Below, in pieces: positions 1 to 8,931 of a stretch of 64,000 nucleotides of DNA; position 1 is the first letter of the stretch, and each line of letters begins with the position of its first letter. The notes below the pieces were generated by a model. That model searched no databases. It was given only the letters and a program-made list of their open reading frames with translations, and had not been told where the DNA came from. The position numbers and the translations under genes were made by a program. Source of the DNA: Phytomonas francai (taxonomy: Eukaryota; Euglenozoa; Kinetoplastea; Trypanosomatida; Trypanosomatidae); NCBI GenBank assembly GCA_001766655.1, contig MJCC01000010.1, forward strand, positions 435,257 through 499,256. Reading direction: 5' to 3'.

Positions 1-1124
1 AGGCGGAGGCGCGCGGGCTGCGGGCCCCGGCGCTGCTGCCGTGGCTGCCCACCGCCCCGGCCTGGGCGGGCGGCGACCACCCCCACGCCGCGCTCGACAC
101 CCTGCAGGAGGTCGTCCAGGGGCTCCGCAAGGATGCCGCGGGCGCTGGGGGCGGCCTCCTCGCCGAGGGGGGCTCCGTCGCGATGGTGCTGCCGGTCGCT
201 TTCCAGGCGAGTGAGCTCGCCGGGGGCGGGGGAGGGGCCCGCGCCGCGGCCTTGAGCGACTGGGTCATGACCCAGCTCGGCGGGGACTACGACGTCGTCC
301 TCCGTCGTCGCTGCCCACAGGCGGAGAGCCGAAGAGGCTTCTCCTCGAGTGTCGGCACCAGCCTCGTCCCTCCTTTGGTACGGCATGCCCTGGAGCAGCT
401 GTCTGGGGAGACGGCGCGAGGTGAGAGGCCCGACCACTCGCTTGAAGAGTGGCTTCGCGAGTCGCTATGGGTGGATTTACTGGTTTTGAAGAAAATAGTG
501 CGGCCGGCGAAGCCATCGGCCTCGGACCGATTTTCAAAACCAAACGGCGCCCTGCCGTATTCTGGACTCCATCGCGAGGCAGTGCGGCGCAGCCTTGCCC
601 AAGGCTTGGACCAGGCAGACTCTCCGTCTCCCTCTTTTTCTAATAAAGAGGAAGCCGGTGTCGTACGATGGGAGGATAGTTTCGAGCACATGGAATACAA
701 ACCAAAGAGCTTCCCTAGCAGTCGATACCACTGGACAGATCTGGTGCCATCCTACAGCTACCTCGAGGATGATTTTTATGAGGCGTCTGGAACCCACAAC
801 CGCAATTTTCTAGCAGTCGGACACCCCCCACAACTGCGGCGCGAGCCGGAAGGGGTAACGACCACAGACCCCAGTGTAGGCACCCGGGATTCATCGCCGA
901 CGCGTTATGACAAGAGCAATGAGATCGCAAAAGCGGTTGACAAGTTTCGAAGCGTCTTTAGTGACGAGCTCCGCACAAAACGGAGCTCTAAACTGCGGAA
1001 GCTAGCTTTGTCCCCGATAGAGCAGCAAGAGTGGTACATTGACGAGAAGTTAATTCGTTCAGAAGCTGCTAAAGTAGAGTTCATGAACGAATTGACTCGC
1101 TGGAATTTTAAGGATTTGGACTAG
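1..1124 (+). CDS. Unrecognised protein, C-terminal part (5' truncated by window edge)
   Basis: The frame starting at base 3 is open from the window edge to TAG at 1122-1124, so the gene begins upstream; an internal ATG at 183 is unlikely to be the true start. I do not recognise the family. The visible ~373 residues are Ala/Gly/Leu-rich and very GC-rich up to about base 450. After that the protein is polar, with a serine-rich middle and a charged helical C-terminus (SNEIAKAVDKFRSVFSDEL..., ending NFKDLD). No membrane segment or catalytic motif is visible. It is the first of a same-strand series. Confidence 0.7.
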   Translation, partial: AEARGLRAPALLPWLPTAPAWAGGDHPHAALDTLQEVVQGLRKDAAGAGGGLLAEGGSVAMVLPVAFQASELAGGGGGARAAALSDWVMTQLGGDYDVVLRRRCPQAESRRGFSSSVGTSLVPPLVRHALEQLSGETARGERPDHSLEEWLRESLWVDLLVLKKIVRPAKPSASDRFSKPNGALPYSGLHREAVRRSLAQGLDQADSPSPSFSNKEEAGVVRWEDSFEHMEYKPKSFPSSRYHWTDLVPSYSYLEDDFYEASGTHNRNFLAVGHPPQLRREPEGVTTTDPSVGTRDSSPTRYDKSNEIAKAVDKFRSVFSDELRTKRSSKLRKLALSPIEQQEWYIDEKLIRSEAAKVEFMNELTRWNFKDLD

Positions 1125-1456
1125 TTTACGTTGGGATTACACTGTCATTCATGCTTAATTTATTTCTTTTTTTTCTTTCTTTTTTGTTCAAAGAAGAAAT
1201 AAAGGAGATAACTAAAATCATCTACTGATATCGGAGCCAGTGCTCCGTTTAGTGCGATGGACACTTTAACAACTTCTGTGGTTTTCTTCCCTTGATTTGC
1301 GTTCCTTTATTTCTTTCCATGTTTTTTTTCGCCTGTTTTCTCGATTTTAATAACATTTGTCGTGTTGGTTTCGGTTTCTCGATATTGCCAGCCTCAGGTT
1401 TATTTAAGTAACAGTGAAATTTTCAAAGAACTGTTGAGTCTCTTTATCCATCGCAA
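1125..1456. other. Intergenic spacer with pyrimidine tracts
   Basis: T-rich tracts lie at about 1160-1187 and 1311-1345. The first AG dinucleotides after the second tract (1390-1391 and 1396-1397) are likely trans-splice acceptors for the next gene. No coding sequence is seen. Confidence 0.5.
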
Positions 1457-2926
1457 ATGCGCACTTCCATTTCTTCGCAGAGGGCAAGCTTTTTACATGG
1501 CGCCCCCTCCTGTAGTTATGACGAGTTTTACGCATGTTCTCAGGGTCGTTCCGACGGGGCACTGTTCCGATTGGTGAATAATACGCCAAAGCGCTGGTAC
1601 TTTTACAATGATTCAACCGATATGTTGGCCAAAGTGCATGCGATTTTCAAGCCCGGGAGCAGTGTCAGGGCGCTACGCGATTCCCGTATGACGACTCGGC
1701 AAACGGCGGACGGCCTGGAGTGGATCGTCAATGCGGAGGTGATGCCGTGCAGCACCGTCAAGTTTATCGAGGGGGAGCCGTGCGGCTTCGAGCTCGAGTT
1801 CGCCTTCGAGGCGGCGCCCGATCGCGACGTCGTGTTCGCGCGGTCGCCGTCCTGCACCTTCGACAAGGCGTACAAGTGCTTCCGGGACACGGGCAACGGG
1901 CTCCTTTTCCGCCTGGTGGACAGCGCGCGGCGGACGTGGTACTTCCACAACGACACCAACGACACCCTCATGACGGCGACGCTGACCCTCGACGCGGCGG
2001 CGGCGGCGGGCGTGCGGGCGCTGGCGGGGGTCGCGCGCGCGGAGGGGGCGGCGGGGGAGGTGACCCTCCGCCAGACGGTCCCGCCGGGCGCGACCGCGGC
2101 CTTCCTCGTCGGCGACCCGCCCGCCTTCCGGCTCAGCTTCACCGCCGAGCACGCGGGCGCCGCCGCGCAGCCGCTCGCGCCCGCCGACATCGCCTACATG
2201 AACGGCGGCCCCGACGCGGCGGTGGCCGGGCCCGGCGCCGAGGTCTTCCGCTGCTTCGCGGGCCGCGGGAACGGGCTGCTCTTCCGGATCATCGACCCCG
2301 CGCGGGCGGGGTGGGACTTCTACAACGACACCGCGGGGACGCGGATGCGGGTGGTGCTGTGGGTGCCGCACGGGGAGGGGGTCGTGGCGGCCGACGGCGT
2401 CGAGGTCGCCGCGGACCCCGCGCGGCCCGGGACGACGCGGCTGACCCTCGTCGTCCCGCCGCGCGCGACGCGGCGGATGTTGACGGGGCAGCCGCGGCGA
2501 TTCGAGATGGACTGCGTCGCCGAGCCCACGGAGGAGCCGGTGCCGGCGGAGGGCCGCGTCTTCCGGTGCGGCGGGCCGGACCCGACGGTGATGTCGTACG
2601 ACCAGGTCTTCAGCGCCTGGAAGGGGCAGGGGGGGGAGCTCTTCCGGCTCATCAACACGAAGTGGAAGCTGTGGGGGTTCTACAACGACACAAAGGAGCT
2701 CTTCTTCGAGGTGCACGTCAAGTTCACCACCGATGGAAAGCTGACCCCGCTCGGGACGACGCGGATGGTGGTGAGCCGCAAAGAAGACGGGATGTGGTAT
2801 ATTGTGGACATCCCCCCGAAATCGACGATAAAGTTCGTCCAAGGGGTCTACTCTGGGTTTGAAATAAAGATTATGGGGGCAAGCAAACCGACTTCCCGGA
2901 GGAGGACTTTTGTCACGAAGCATTAA
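1457..2926 (+). CDS. DUF1935 tetra-repeat protein (small kinetoplastid calpain-related type), copy 1
   Basis: A 489-residue protein made of four DUF1935-type units at roughly residues 25-105, 132-235, 257-355 and 378-475. Each has a core like GNGLLFRLVD followed about 10 residues on by W-x-FYNDT. Kinetoplastids use this domain in calpain-like proteins and in small non-catalytic relatives, some of them membrane- or cytoskeleton-associated. No cysteine-protease domain is present, and residue 2 is Arg, so there is no N-myristoylation signal. The ATG at 1457 aligns with the start of the paralogue at 4396. Bases ~1800-2720 use almost only G/C-ending codons, while both ends of the gene do not. The structural or signalling role is inferred from the family. 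Confidence 0.85.
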   Translation: MRTSISSQRASFLHGAPSCSYDEFYACSQGRSDGALFRLVNNTPKRWYFYNDSTDMLAKVHAIFKPGSSVRALRDSRMTTRQTADGLEWIVNAEVMPCSTVKFIEGEPCGFELEFAFEAAPDRDVVFARSPSCTFDKAYKCFRDTGNGLLFRLVDSARRTWYFHNDTNDTLMTATLTLDAAAAAGVRALAGVARAEGAAGEVTLRQTVPPGATAAFLVGDPPAFRLSFTAEHAGAAAQPLAPADIAYMNGGPDAAVAGPGAEVFRCFAGRGNGLLFRIIDPARAGWDFYNDTAGTRMRVVLWVPHGEGVVAADGVEVAADPARPGTTRLTLVVPPRATRRMLTGQPRRFEMDCVAEPTEEPVPAEGRVFRCGGPDPTVMSYDQVFSAWKGQGGELFRLINTKWKLWGFYNDTKELFFEVHVKFTTDGKLTPLGTTRMVVSRKEDGMWYIVDIPPKSTIKFVQGVYSGFEIKIMGASKPTSRRRTFVTKH

Positions 2927-4395
2927 CTAACCCCACAATAACCACAACAAGAACGGCGCTTGCTATTGATACTAGGAACTTGTTATTTTTTTTTCGTTCC
3001 TTTGATGAAAATGAGAATGCTGCGAATGTATTTAGGAGCGTCTTTATTTTTTTACTCCATCCAAAACGTACTTTGACGTCTTGTATGCAAAAGGGTGCTA
3101 AAACAACTTATTCGAAATGTATCCTACAAGAAGAGCGTCATAAAGTGATACATGCCCCCCTCATTAAGGGGTGAAAAAAGAGGTGAGTTCAGCTTCCGAT
3201 TATTAATTTCCATTTGTTCGATTTTTCATAGTTGATTGAAGCGACATTTTTGATTTTCTTAAGTATTGGTTAATGTAGACGTTATGGTATGTATGAAGTA
3301 ACTTAGTGTTACTATTTTTTTCACATATTTTTTTAGATTTCTACTTTTTTTTTTTTTGAAATTCATATATTAAATACTTTTTGGTATTGGAAAATCTACA
3401 CCTTTAATAGGTAACATATTGCGACTAATTTTACCTCGAAGTGAAGTTAGATGCGTATTTTGTGCATTGCTCACGTTAAAAAAAAATTATGCGATGCTAA
3501 GGGTATTTATTCATTGTATTCAGTATAGACTTTATTCGAAACGCGCTAACACTTAATAGATGACCTATAACACCTTATCCCATTGGTTTCCCCGTTTTTT
3601 TTTTTGAACCCGTTTCTATTTACCTTTTGCTTTTCTCTCGTTTATACCTCTAATTATAATAAAGTGGATCAGCCTTTGCTATTTATTTTTTAGTTATTGT
3701 GAATCCATTTTCGTTTCTGATACTTTCTATTTACCCTATTTCAAAGTGACATGAATTAATTTATTTCAATTTTATTTATCTGTGCAAATCTTCCTTAGAA
3801 GACATAATTTGGTTGGAATGCATTTGGGGAGGGAATAGAAATTTGATGTGGATAAATATGTGGACAGAGAATTGGACTATAAAGGGATAAAATGACAGAT
3901 ACATCACCCCTTGGTTATGCTGTACTGTGCCTTCCTGGTATGCCACACTATACTGTAAAGAATGCCGTTCATGGAAATATTGGGAAAATATATTCTCCTA
4001 TGCTTATAAGGAAGGATGCAGTACTAATGAGTATTTATGTTTACCTTTTTTCACAGACTACATTTTTCATGGTAAGTATTTATTACTTTTCTTATCGATG
4101 CATAGGATAATGTGTTGTTTTCTCTCTCTTGCTATACTTTCAATGCGCATTAAAAAAAAAAAAACTTGTTTCTTTATCCTTACATCTTCTTTATTAATAT
4201 TGTGTTTATAAACTAATAAGTTCTGTTTTGTAGTTTCAATTTTTTTGAAAATACATCCTCGTTTAATATTTACTTTTCCGTGCTTACGCAACAAAGCAAA
4301 GAACCTTTTAGACTTTACTTTGACTGATCTGGAAAATATCTCTTGCATCTATATATTAGCAAATTATTACACCGGACGGAATAAAAATTTGCATT
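2927..4395. other. Long AT-rich intergenic spacer
   Basis: This 1.47-kb spacer between the two DUF1935 genes contains many T runs (for example 3343-3357 and 3595-3605). Short open frames at 2980-3174 and 3892-4211 either lack ATG or look like chance; no gene is supported. Confidence 0.5.
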
Positions 4396-5877
4396 ATGTC
4401 TACATTGGTGCCTCGTGAACAGATTCATTTTAAAAATGGGCTACCTCAATTCGAATTTGACGAGTGCTACTCTGGTTTTGAGAGTAATGACTCTCTTTAT
4501 CGACTTGTGAATACGAAAACTCATGAGTGGGCACTTTACAACGACAGCACGGAAAACGTCGTGCGGGTGAAGGCCCGCTTCGGTGGTGGCAGCGAAGTTG
4601 TGGCTTTGGACCGGACGAGGCTTGTAAAGCTTCCGAAGCCCTTGGAGCATGGGGACGGAGTGTCGATGCTAGGGAATTCATTCAAGACGTACGAAAGCGA
4701 AGCCTTTTTAGAGGTGGAACCGGGCTTCACGGAGTTGTTTGTGAAGGGCGATATCAAAAGCTATGTTTTGGAGATTTACTCGGAGGCCGCACCCGCCAAG
4801 AGCGTTGAGTTTGAGTATCGCGTGCCCAGCGTGCCCTACGACAAGGTCTACAAATGCTTTAAGGACCAGGGCAATGGGCTGTTGTTTCGGCTGGTCGATG
4901 AGAAGTGCCAAACGTGGGCCTTCTACAACGACACCAAAAATTACATTATGACGGTATCGGTGGACTTTCCGAACAGGGACGAAGCCACGCCTCTAAACGG
5001 TACCAAGGTTTCCAAGACCCCATCTTCCAGCCCGAAGGGTATTGTCTACGTTCTCGAGATCGAGCCAGGCCAAACGGAGATGTTCATCTCCGGCACACCC
5101 ACCTCATATAAGCTCGGCTACTCCGCCGAGCCGATACCCTTCCAGGGCGAAAGTGATATTGTCTTCCTCAACGGAAACCCCGACTCGTCGATTATCCCGC
5201 ACCAGTCCCACATCTTCCGCTGCTTCAAAGAGCACGACAACGGACTTATGTTCCGCATCGTCGACGACGTGAACAAGATCTGGGCCTTCTACAATGACAC
5301 CACGGACTTTGTGATGACGGTGAACTCGAAGATTCCGGCGACGGAGGGCGTGCAGGTCGCGCCTGGGGTGGAAAGCCGGTACGACGAGGCCACCGGGGAT
5401 GTGCTCCTGTCCGTCCAGGTGCCCCCGCTGGCGACGGTGCCCTTCTTTATCGGGAGCCCAAAGGGCATCGAGACGACCTTCGCGGCCACCCCCCTAAGCG
5501 ATCTCGAGGACTTCGAGAAGCCGCGGTACGAGAACGGCGCCCCGGACCCGAACGTTATCCAGCCGGATGAGGTGCACAAGTGCTTTAAGGATCACGGCAA
5601 TGGGCTGCTCTTCAGGTTGAAGGACACGGCGAACCGTCGTTGGGGCTTTTATAATGATACCACGGATAATATTATGACGGTTAAGGTGGCTCTGACCGAG
5701 GTTGGCAATGTAAAGCCCCTGGGGAATACAAGGGTGCTGGATGATCCAGATATGGGGGAAATATACATGCTTGAGGTCCATCCGCTAAGGACGGAATTAT
5801 TTATCGAAGGAGACGTTTACGGTTTTACATCACGTTTTACAGCGGTCAAAGTATCTGCTGCCGCAGACAGTAGTTAG
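4396..5877 (+). CDS. DUF1935 tetra-repeat protein, copy 2
   Basis: A 493-residue tandem paralogue of the preceding gene with four DUF1935 units. Their cores lie near residues 26-60, 153-187, 275-308 and 395-428. The last three share the pattern CFK-[DE]-x(2)-NGL-[LM]-FR and WxFYNDT, ending in MTV. There is no catalytic cysteine-protease domain, signal peptide or membrane segment. The start is ATG in a clean context (GCATTATGTC). Codon use is moderate, unlike the GC-extreme core of copy 1, so the two copies have drifted apart in base composition. A calpain-related, non-proteolytic role at the cortex or flagellum is plausible from the family but is not shown by the sequence. Confidence 0.87.
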   Translation: MSTLVPREQIHFKNGLPQFEFDECYSGFESNDSLYRLVNTKTHEWALYNDSTENVVRVKARFGGGSEVVALDRTRLVKLPKPLEHGDGVSMLGNSFKTYESEAFLEVEPGFTELFVKGDIKSYVLEIYSEAAPAKSVEFEYRVPSVPYDKVYKCFKDQGNGLLFRLVDEKCQTWAFYNDTKNYIMTVSVDFPNRDEATPLNGTKVSKTPSSSPKGIVYVLEIEPGQTEMFISGTPTSYKLGYSAEPIPFQGESDIVFLNGNPDSSIIPHQSHIFRCFKEHDNGLMFRIVDDVNKIWAFYNDTTDFVMTVNSKIPATEGVQVAPGVESRYDEATGDVLLSVQVPPLATVPFFIGSPKGIETTFAATPLSDLEDFEKPRYENGAPDPNVIQPDEVHKCFKDHGNGLLFRLKDTANRRWGFYNDTTDNIMTVKVALTEVGNVKPLGNTRVLDDPDMGEIYMLEVHPLRTELFIEGDVYGFTSRFTAVKVSAAADSS

Positions 5878-6538
5878 GAAATCAGGATTAAAGTTTTAGA
5901 TCGGCTATCCTATCACAGAATGTTTCTCTTTTCAATTATATCTCGAGGCTACAAATGATCTCCAAAATAATTTTTATATCTCTTTTTTTTCTATCATTTC
6001 AAGGATGCGTCTACTTGCTTTTCGATTTAAATCCTTAACGGAATGAGGAACAATGATGATGAGTCTTACTATAACTTAATTCGTGGGTTTAGAGACTTGT
6101 GCTGTCGTCGAAGTGATTATTTGTGCTATTATATAAACTGTGATAAGGTGTGTCATTTCGCTATCATGCAGAGTGTATATAGAGGTAAAAAAGCAACCCA
6201 AAGGTGATAGAACCCTTGCGAGTCGATTATTATTGTGCTTGGACTCTAAATAGGAAATTTTGAGCTATTAATTTTAGCTTATTATTTACGCTTTTTTGTT
6301 TAATTGTAAATATTTTATATGGATGTATTATTACAAATTTACTGAAAATATATATTCATCTAGCCGCCACTGCCTTTAATAGTAATAATAATAAACAACA
6401 ATAACAACAACTAATTCCGAACGCATGGACACATTCTTTCATGTTTACTGAATTCCATTTTATCCTTTTTTTTCCTTTTTTGAAAGGTAACGATAAAAAG
6501 CAATAAATAGCAAGACATTCGCTATACAGACCGTGCTG
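5878..6538. other. AT-rich intergenic spacer
   Basis: Contains an ATGATGA box near 6053 without a nearby partner box, and a strong pyrimidine tract at its 3' end, listed separately. No gene is seen. Confidence 0.5.
6461..6486 (+). promoter_or_regulatory. Predicted trans-splice acceptor for the p23 gene
   Basis: A tract of about 20 pyrimidines (6461-6481) is followed by the first AG at 6485-6486, 53 bases before the ATG. This is the usual arrangement for spliced-leader addition in kinetoplastids; the site itself is inferred. Confidence 0.55.
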
Positions 6539-7153
6539 ATGAGCACCGAGAAAGCACTCTTCCCCCCGTTACTCTGGGCCCAGAGGCTTGACTACATATT
6601 GATAACGATTTCTTTACAGGATTGCCAAAACGTGAAGCTGCAGCTCCCAGACGGCGGGAATACCTTCTTCTTTTCCTGCGATACCCCGCCCACGGACGCG
6701 GGAGGCCCTGGGAAGCATTACGCGTGCAACCTCCCCCTCTATCACCCCGTATCCGCGGAGGAAAGTCAGCACGTCGTACGCCCACGCCAGGTCGAGATCA
6801 AACTCAAGAAACTTACCCCAATCGACGAAGCCAACGCTGACAGCGACGAGGCAAGCTGGCCGCGCCTGACAAAGACCCCCACAAAGAATAAGAATATTCA
6901 GATCGACTGGAACCGCTGGCTGGAGGATGATATGGAGGATGGCCCAACCGACGGCTTCGGCATTGGCGAGGGCGACGAGCTCGATCTTCAGGCACTTCAG
7001 ATGGACACACGGAAAGACGCCGCGGAGGCTGCCGGACTCGACGAATCTGAAATCCCCCCTTTCGGGTCGATGAAGGATGTGCCGGCAGGGGGCAACGCGG
7101 ATGAACCCCAAGATGAGGACGACATGCCCCCCCTCGAGGAGGATACTCTATAA
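6539..7153 (+). CDS. p23-like Hsp90 co-chaperone (CS domain)
   Basis: A 204-residue protein. Residues 5-115 form a CS/p23 fold: it opens with FPPLLWAQRLDYILITI and carries the p23 signature WPRLTK near residue 102, followed by IQIDWNRWLEDD. An acidic tail (DEPQDEDDMPPLEEDTL) ends the protein, as in p23/Sba1. Family role: it binds the ATP-bound N-domains of Hsp90 in the cytosol, slows ATP turnover and stabilises client complexes. I used the ATG at 6539; an open frame reaches GTG at 6533, which is not a likely start. The length is close to that of other p23 proteins. Confidence 0.9.
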   Translation: MSTEKALFPPLLWAQRLDYILITISLQDCQNVKLQLPDGGNTFFFSCDTPPTDAGGPGKHYACNLPLYHPVSAEESQHVVRPRQVEIKLKKLTPIDEANADSDEASWPRLTKTPTKNKNIQIDWNRWLEDDMEDGPTDGFGIGEGDELDLQALQMDTRKDAAEAAGLDESEIPPFGSMKDVPAGGNADEPQDEDDMPPLEEDTL

Positions 7154-7615
7154 GTAAGAAGGAGTACCCCATGATAATCGCCTATCACCCCTATATGAGT
7201 CTCCCTATGCTAACCTTGTAAACGGAAGACGTTCACAAACGATTACTATATGCATTATGCGGTAGACAAACCTTTATTATTATTCCATTTATTAAACAAA
7301 ATTAATTTTCTAATGCGAGGTGTTTGAGTATCCTGTCTTTTTAAAGGATTAACCTTTTCCCTATTTATTTGTAACTTTCGATAATTGATTGGGTAGATTG
7401 GGATTGATGGAATTGAAGCGCATCTTTTTTGACTTCATTCCCATGATTATGTAAAGTCATTCAGAGTGTGATTTGTATTGTATTTTCCATTTCCAAATAC
7501 TTTTTTTAATTACGGAATTCAATATCAATATTATATATATATTGGGTACTCATTTCTCAGGGTGTAGAAAACAGCAGCTATCTTTAGAATTATTTTAAAA
7601 AGAATCCAAGTGAAA
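7154..7615. other. AT-rich intergenic spacer
   Basis: Shows T-rich stretches and a short TA run near 7533-7542. No gene is seen. Confidence 0.5.
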
Positions 7616-8407
7616 ATGGAGAAATTTATGAAATTGGGCACTTCATTTGATGCAGCCAAGGTAAAGAGTCATCTTCTCATGGCCGTTACGCGTATCAATA
7701 TACAAAATAAAAAGCTTGTCAACAGCATTAAAGCTCAAAGGCGTGGGATTGCCGAACTATTGGCGATTGATAAATACGATAGTGCTCGCATAAATATTGA
7801 GCCTTGCATTCGTGATGATCTTAGCATTGAGGGGATGGAGGTGCTTTCCCTTTTTCTGAATCTACTTGCCCAACGTGTGCAGCTTATTGCCGAATGCAAG
7901 GCGGGAAAGGGTGGGAGTAGCAAGAATCACACCACCCCAAGCTATCCACTTGAGCTCAAGGAGGCCATCTCCTCCGTCATCTGGGCCTCTGTACGTGTGG
8001 CTAGCAAGGTGCCAGAGCTAAAAGTGGTACGCAAGGCGTTTGAAGAGAAGTTTGGCAAGGAGCTTATAGACATCAGCATCAACAATACCGAGTTTTCCGT
8101 CAACCCCAAGATGATGGAGCGCCTGGACCTGATCGTTCCTTCAAATGAAAAGTGCATAGCCTATTTATCCAACATTGCCATGGAGTATGGCTTAGAAAAC
8201 TTTGACGAGGAGCGGCTGCGGGACCCCGAGGCGCTTGTCGTGTCCGCGCCCGACGTCAGCGCAGGGAAGAACGTTGCGGTCTCGTTGGATGAACAGGGTA
8301 ACGCCCTTCTGGGGTGCTTCGTGACCCCTTCAGGGGCGTATATTCCTCCATTAAAACCGCCATACGACGCCCTAGATCGACACTTACTACGGTTAAAGCT
8401 AAGCTAA
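7616..8407 (+). CDS. IST1: IST1-like ESCRT-III-associated protein
   Basis: A 263-residue protein. Residues ~5-180 match the IST1 (regulator of Vps4 activity) helical domain: LGTSFDAAKVKSHLLMAVTRI, INIEPCIRDD, SVIWASVRVASKVPELKVVRKAFEEKFGKE and FSVNPKMMERL are all in the expected order. Known role: a cytosolic ESCRT-III-like protein that binds Did2 and Vps4 and tunes membrane scission in multivesicular body formation and abscission. The C-terminal ~80 residues are less conserved, and I cannot identify a clear MIT-interacting motif there. The ATG at 7616 was chosen over an in-frame GTG at 7610. Confidence 0.88.
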   Translation: MEKFMKLGTSFDAAKVKSHLLMAVTRINIQNKKLVNSIKAQRRGIAELLAIDKYDSARINIEPCIRDDLSIEGMEVLSLFLNLLAQRVQLIAECKAGKGGSSKNHTTPSYPLELKEAISSVIWASVRVASKVPELKVVRKAFEEKFGKELIDISINNTEFSVNPKMMERLDLIVPSNEKCIAYLSNIAMEYGLENFDEERLRDPEALVVSAPDVSAGKNVAVSLDEQGNALLGCFVTPSGAYIPPLKPPYDALDRHLLRLKLS

Positions 8408-8931
8408 ACGGAGGAGGAAGGGGAACGTGCATATTGTGCAGGCGATCTGTCTGATTGCAAAAAAAAATTCTTACACCAATAGGAAGTACCAAATGCATAT
8501 GCGTGATACTTTGTTTAGGGTGAATGCTCTTGTTTTTTTACTCTTTTTCTGCGATAGCATGCTTGAAACATGAAAAACGTTGAGATTTCGATTGCAGTGA
8601 CAAGAAAAAGGAAGCACATGAGCGATTGCCAAAGTTTTCCTCATGAATTCTTTATAAGACAATAGAACTTCAACCGTTTTAATCGTTATGACAAATCAAA
8701 TTCTTTTCAATAGCGAAATTCGATTGGTGCTACTATCTTGCTTTGAGCAAAGGTATTCGGGGTGGAATTCTTCATTTTTTATTCCTAAATGTTATCTTAA
8801 TTGGTCAATTAATTCGATTCCATTTTTGAACCGATACATCCTTTTTTTTTCTTTGAATCTTTCGCGGGGCGAGCCTAGGAAGCTAAACAGTCTCGCATTA
8901 CTTTTTCCCCACCTTATTTTTTCCCGTCGCA
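8408..8931. other. Intergenic spacer before IFT81
   Basis: AT-rich. Pyrimidine tracts at about 8832-8843 and 8901-8926 immediately precede the IFT81 ATG. No gene is seen. Confidence 0.5.

Noticed and set aside
1673..2923. A 416-residue open frame on the minus strand and a 380-residue frame in another + phase
   Set aside because: Both are shadows of the GC-extreme DUF1935 gene; Arg/Pro-rich without motifs.
3892..4211. Possible small genes in the spacer between the DUF1935 copies
   Set aside because: The longer frame begins at GTG; both are hydrophobic products of AT-rich DNA with no family resemblance.
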